Assembly (NCBI GenBank): GCA_015655035.1
Contig: JAATFS010000067.1
Span: 1 to 18,478, forward strand
Length of the DNA stretch: 18,478 bases
From: Lysobacterales bacterium
GTDB taxonomy: Bacteria > Pseudomonadota > Gammaproteobacteria > Xanthomonadales > Xanthomonadaceae
Reading direction: 5' to 3'
This document shows, in pieces, positions 15,088-18,478 of the stretch (its first letter is position 1; each line of letters starts with the position of its first letter). The notes beneath the pieces are model-generated. The model saw only the letters and a list, made by a program, of their open reading frames with translations, made no database searches and was not told where the DNA came from. The position numbers and the translations under genes are program-made.

Positions 15088-16278
15088 TTAGCGTTGCCAA
15101 CGCTCCAGTCCACGCCGTATCCGCGCTACCGCTTCCTGCAAGCGGGGCAGGCTCTGGGTGTAGGCGATGCGTACGTGCTGGGTGGCGCGGTAGTTGCCGA
15201 AATCCAGGCCGGGGGTGAAGGCGACGTGCTCGGTTTCCAGGAAGTGGGCGCAGAAGGTCTGCGCGTCGTCGGCGAAGGCGCTGATGTCGGCGTAGAGGTA
15301 GAAAGCGCCACGGGGTTCGACTTCGATGCGAAAGCCGAGGGCGCGCAAGGCGGGCAGTAAATAGTCGCGGCGCTGCTGGAACTCGGCGCGGCGTGTTTCC
15401 AGGATGGCGAGGGTGTCGGGCTGGAAACAGGCCAGCGCGGCGTGCTGGGCGATGGTGGAAGCGCTGATGTAGAGGTTCTGCGCCAGTTTCTCCAGTTCCG
15501 GTACCGCGGCTGGGGGCGCGACCAGCCAGCCCAGGCGCCAGCCGGTCATGCCGAAGTACTTGGAGAAGCTGTTGAGGACGAAGGCGCCGTCGTCCACTTC
15601 AAGCACGCTTGCCGCATCCAGGCCGTAGGTGAGGCCATGGTAGATCTCGTCGACCACCAGGTGGCCGACGCGTGCGCGCAGCGACTGCGAGAGTGCGGCC
15701 AGTTGCTCGCGCGTCAGTACGCTGCCGGTGGGGTTGGCCGGGGACGCGACCAGGGCGCCGACGCTGTCGGCATTCCAGCAGCGCTGCACCAGCGTGGGCG
15801 TGAGCTGGTAGTCGCTGTCCGGGCCGACCGGCACCAGCTGGGCGCCGCCTTCGACCAGGCGCAGGAAGTGCCGGTTGCAGGGGTAGCCGGGATCGGCCAG
15901 CAGCCAGTGCCGGCCCGGGTCGACCAGCAGGCTGCTGGCCAGCAGCAGTGCGCCCGAGCCGCCCGGAGTGACCAGGATGCGGTCGGGGTCCACTTCACAG
16001 CCGTGGCGGGTGCAGTAGAAGTCGGCGATCGCGCGGCGCAGCGCCGGCAATCCGCGAGCGGCGGTATAGCGGGTGTGGCCGTTGGCGAGCGCGGCCTGGC
16101 CGGCGGCGATGATCGGCGCGGCGGTGGTGAAATCCGGCTCGCCGATTTCCAGGTGGATCACGTCGTGTCCTGCCTGTTCCAGCGCGTTGGCGCGCGCCAG
16201 CAGCGACATCACATGGAACGGGGCGATCTCGTGGCTGCGGCGGCTGTAGGCGGGCAGGGGAGCGGAGGTGTCGTGCAT
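15088..16278 (-). CDS. PLP-dependent class I/II aminotransferase
   Basis: Cytoplasmic fold-type I aminotransferase of 396 residues, of the aspartate-aminotransferase-like group, moving an amino group between an amino acid and a 2-oxo acid. Pyridoxal phosphate contacts are visible: the Schiff-base lysine K240 in NSFSKYFGMTGWRLGW, N182 in SPANPTGS, D210 and Y213 in VDEIYHG, and R248. R370 in HVRIAY should bind the substrate carboxylate. The N-terminal block IHLEIGEPDFTTAAPI and RYTAARGLPALRRAIADFY are family hallmarks. The start at ATG 16278 has no Shine-Dalgarno but has TATCAT seven bases upstream on the minus strand. It diverges from an S9 peptidase gene and converges on another, so a role in using released amino acids is plausible but only inferred. 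Substrate specificity cannot be read from sequence alone. Confidence 0.92.
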   Translation of the reverse strand: MHDTSAPLPAYSRRSHEIAPFHVMSLLARANALEQAGHDVIHLEIGEPDFTTAAPIIAAGQAALANGHTRYTAARGLPALRRAIADFYCTRHGCEVDPDRILVTPGGSGALLLASSLLVDPGRHWLLADPGYPCNRHFLRLVEGGAQLVPVGPDSDYQLTPTLVQRCWNADSVGALVASPANPTGSVLTREQLAALSQSLRARVGHLVVDEIYHGLTYGLDAASVLEVDDGAFVLNSFSKYFGMTGWRLGWLVAPPAAVPELEKLAQNLYISASTIAQHAALACFQPDTLAILETRRAEFQQRRDYLLPALRALGFRIEVEPRGAFYLYADISAFADDAQTFCAHFLETEHVAFTPGLDFGNYRATQHVRIAYTQSLPRLQEAVARIRRGLERWQR

Positions 16279-16291
16279 CGTCCGGATGATA
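16279..16291 (-). promoter_or_regulatory. Candidate leaderless -10 element of the aminotransferase gene
   Basis: On the minus strand TATCAT (16291-16286) lies seven bases before ATG 16278, so the transcript would begin at or just before the start codon. No ribosome site and no clear -35 are visible. Confidence 0.35.
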
Positions 16292-16388
16292 GACCAGCCC
16301 AGCGAACGGCACTTGCTGTGGCCCGTGCTGCCCGGCCAGACTGGGTGCGATCAAGGATGCCATTGCGTTCAGCCAACGGAACCCTCAC

Positions 16389-18478
16389 ATGAAGCCTGTC
16401 TTCTCTTTTCTGATTGCTAGCCTGATGACCACGTCGACTTTCTCCGCCCCCGCCGCCGATCTCACGCCGCCGGATGTGGCCAAGCGCCCGCATGCGGTCA
16501 AGGCACCGTTCGGCGCCAGCCGCAACGACGATTACTACTGGCTGCGCGACGACAAGCGCGAAGACAAGCCGATGCTGGCATACCTCCAGGCCGAGAATGC
16601 CTATGCCGACCAGGTACTGGCGCCGTTGAAGCCGTTGGAGGACACGCTGTACGACGAGATCGTCGGCCGCATAAAGCAGGACGATGCCAGCGTGCCGTAC
16701 CGTGAGCGCGGCTACTGGTACTACACCCGCTTCGAGGCGGGCAAGGACTACCCGGTCCAGGCGCGGCGCAAGGGCAGCATGGAAGGGCCGGAGGAAATCC
16801 TGCTCGACGTCAATGCGATGGCGGCGGACAAGGGGTATTTCAACGTTGGCGACGCGGCGGTCAGCCAGGACAACCGGTTGCTGGCCTGGGCCGAGGACGA
16901 CGTGGGCCGCCGCCAGTACAGCATCCGCTTCAAGAACCTGGAAACCGGCGAGATCTATCCGGACCACATCGTCGACGTATCGCCGAACCTGGTCTGGGCC
17001 GATGACAACAAGACGCTGTTCTATGTCGAAAACGACCCGGAGACACTGCTCACCGTGCGCGTGAAGAAGCACGTGCTAGGTACGCCGGTGCAGGACGACG
17101 TGCTGGTCTACGAAGAACACGACGACAGCTTCTACATGGGCATCGGCCGTACCCGCGACGATAAGTACATCACCATCGGCGTGGACAGCACCGTGTCCTC
17201 CGAACTGCGTTACGCGCCGGCCGCCGATCCGAAGACGTTCACCGTGCTGGCGCCGCGCGCGCGCGACGTGGAATACGACGCCGACCACTTCGACGGGCGC
17301 TGGGTGATCCGCACCAATGCCGCTGGCGCCAAGAACTTCAAACTGGTCACCGCGCCGACCGACGCGACCACGCGCAAGCAGTGGATCGACTGGGTGGCGC
17401 ACGACGACCAGGTCTACATCGAAGGCTTCGAGCTGTTCGATGGGTTTACCGCGATCGAGGAGCGATCCGATGGGCTGGAGCGCGTACGCCTGCTCAAGGC
17501 CGATGGCAGCCACGAATACGTCAAGGCCGAAGAGCCCGCGTATTCGATGGGCCTGTCGGTCAATGCCGAGCCGGATACGCCGTGGCTGCGCTACAGCTAC
17601 ACCTCGCTGACGACGCCGGCCACCACCTACGAGCTGAATGTGGCCACGGGCGAGCGCAAGCTGCTCAAGCAGCAGCCGGTGATCGGCTACGACGCCGCGC
17701 GCTACGTCACCGAGCGGGTCTGGGTCAGCGCCCGCGACGGGGTCAAGGTGCCGGTGTCGCTGGTCTACAAAAAAGGCTTCAAGAAGGACGGTACCGCTGC
17801 GCTGTACCAGTACGCCTACGGCAGCTACGGCATGTCGATGGACCCGGGTTTCAACCTGCCTGTGGTGAGCCTGCTCGACCGCGGCGTGGTCTATGCGATC
17901 GCGCATATCCGTGGTGGCCAGGAAATGGGCCGCAAGTGGTACGAGGACGGCAAGTTGCTGCGCAAGCAGAACACCTTCAACGACTTCATCGACGTCACCC
18001 GTGCGCTGGTGGAGCACGGCTATGCCGCCAAGGATCGTGTCGGCGCGGCCGGTGGCAGCGCCGGTGGCCTGCTGATGGGCGCGGTGGCCAACCTGGCGCC
18101 GCAGGATTATCGGGTGCTGGTGGCGCAGGTGCCGTTCGTCGACGTGGTCACCACCATGCTCGACGCGAGTATCCCGCTGACCACCAACGAGTACGACGAG
18201 TGGGGCAATCCCGAACAAAAGGCCTACTACGACTACATGCTCAGCTATTCGCCCTATGACAACGTCCGTGCGCAGGCCTATCCGGCGTTGTTCGTCGGGA
18301 CCGGGCTATGGGATTCGCAGGTGCAGTACTGGGAGCCGGCCAAGTGGGTCGCCAAGCTGCGCGACGAAAATACCGGCCAGCATCCGATCGTGTTCCGCAC
18401 CAACATGGAAGCCGGTCACGGCGGCAAGTCCGGGCGCTTCCGCCGCTACCGCGAACTGGCCGAATCCTATGCATTCGT
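16389..18478 (+). CDS. Exported oligopeptidase B-type S9 peptidase, 3' end cut by window edge
   Basis: Serine peptidase of the prolyl oligopeptidase family, closest in motifs to oligopeptidase B (PtrB), which cuts short peptides after Arg or Lys. The 696 codons visible contain nearly the whole protein. An export signal (MKPVFSFLIASLMTTSTFSAPAA) precedes PPDVAKRPHAVKAPFGASRNDDYYWLRDD, a typical start of the mature enzyme. The propeller spans about 80-410. The triad is S557 in GGSAGG, D642 in GTGLWDSQV and H677 in MEAGHGGKSG. TTNEYDEWGNP (E601, D603) corresponds to the acidic pair that binds the basic residue in E. coli oligopeptidase B, with Asp for the second Glu. The E. coli enzyme is cytosolic, so export is a difference. 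ATG 16389 is fixed by the signal peptide; its ribosome site is weak. Confidence 0.93.
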   Translation, partial: MKPVFSFLIASLMTTSTFSAPAADLTPPDVAKRPHAVKAPFGASRNDDYYWLRDDKREDKPMLAYLQAENAYADQVLAPLKPLEDTLYDEIVGRIKQDDASVPYRERGYWYYTRFEAGKDYPVQARRKGSMEGPEEILLDVNAMAADKGYFNVGDAAVSQDNRLLAWAEDDVGRRQYSIRFKNLETGEIYPDHIVDVSPNLVWADDNKTLFYVENDPETLLTVRVKKHVLGTPVQDDVLVYEEHDDSFYMGIGRTRDDKYITIGVDSTVSSELRYAPAADPKTFTVLAPRARDVEYDADHFDGRWVIRTNAAGAKNFKLVTAPTDATTRKQWIDWVAHDDQVYIEGFELFDGFTAIEERSDGLERVRLLKADGSHEYVKAEEPAYSMGLSVNAEPDTPWLRYSYTSLTTPATTYELNVATGERKLLKQQPVIGYDAARYVTERVWVSARDGVKVPVSLVYKKGFKKDGTAALYQYAYGSYGMSMDPGFNLPVVSLLDRGVVYAIAHIRGGQEMGRKWYEDGKLLRKQNTFNDFIDVTRALVEHGYAAKDRVGAAGGSAGGLLMGAVANLAPQDYRVLVAQVPFVDVVTTMLDASIPLTTNEYDEWGNPEQKAYYDYMLSYSPYDNVRAQAYPALFVGTGLWDSQVQYWEPAKWVAKLRDENTGQHPIVFRTNMEAGHGGKSGRFRRYRELAESYAF

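Overview
The window looks like chromosomal DNA from a Xanthomonadaceae gammaproteobacterium, most likely Xanthomonas or a close relative. This is inferred from the GC-rich codon use and from how the proteins read: an OpgH of Xanthomonas type standing without opgG beside it, a small two-helix membrane protein, DUF481 barrels and several secreted S9/M28 peptidases. No rRNA, tRNA, CRISPR array, insertion sequence, integrase or phage gene was recognised. The gene content is mostly ordinary housekeeping and cell-envelope genes, and I see no clear new multi-gene system.

Left part (1-7222). A chemoreceptor with a Cache sensor and a chain of HAMP-like units runs off the left edge on the minus strand, behind a good match to a flagellar sigma-28 promoter. 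Diverging from it is a secreted M28 zinc aminopeptidase closed by two hairpins. Next comes opgH, the membrane glucosyltransferase for osmoregulated periplasmic glucan. Its frame has no stop where the family normally ends and stays open to 7222, running right across the following carboxylesterase gene in another frame. This is the oddest feature of the window.

Middle (7254-12366). hemC (heme biosynthesis) is followed by two minus-strand DUF481 outer-membrane barrel genes. A degenerate REP-like inverted pair lies between hemC and the first of them. Then come a WYL-domain regulator (plus), a periplasmic lipocalin (minus) and a small membrane protein (plus).

Right part (12435-18478). There are two exported S9 peptidases: a complete prolyl-oligopeptidase-type enzyme and an oligopeptidase B-type enzyme cut by the right edge. 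Between them lie a 544-base intergenic stretch with hairpins and a (GCAACA)n microsatellite, and a minus-strand class I/II aminotransferase divergent from the second peptidase.

Taken together, three exported peptidases and an aminotransferase suggest peptide and amino-acid scavenging. The glucan synthase, barrel proteins and lipocalin are envelope functions. These genes are neighbours rather than a demonstrable operon; only opgH and the esterase are physically interlocked. Several genes (hemC, the WYL regulator, the aminotransferase) lack a Shine-Dalgarno sequence and have a -10-like hexamer 6-7 bases before ATG, as leaderless transcripts would.
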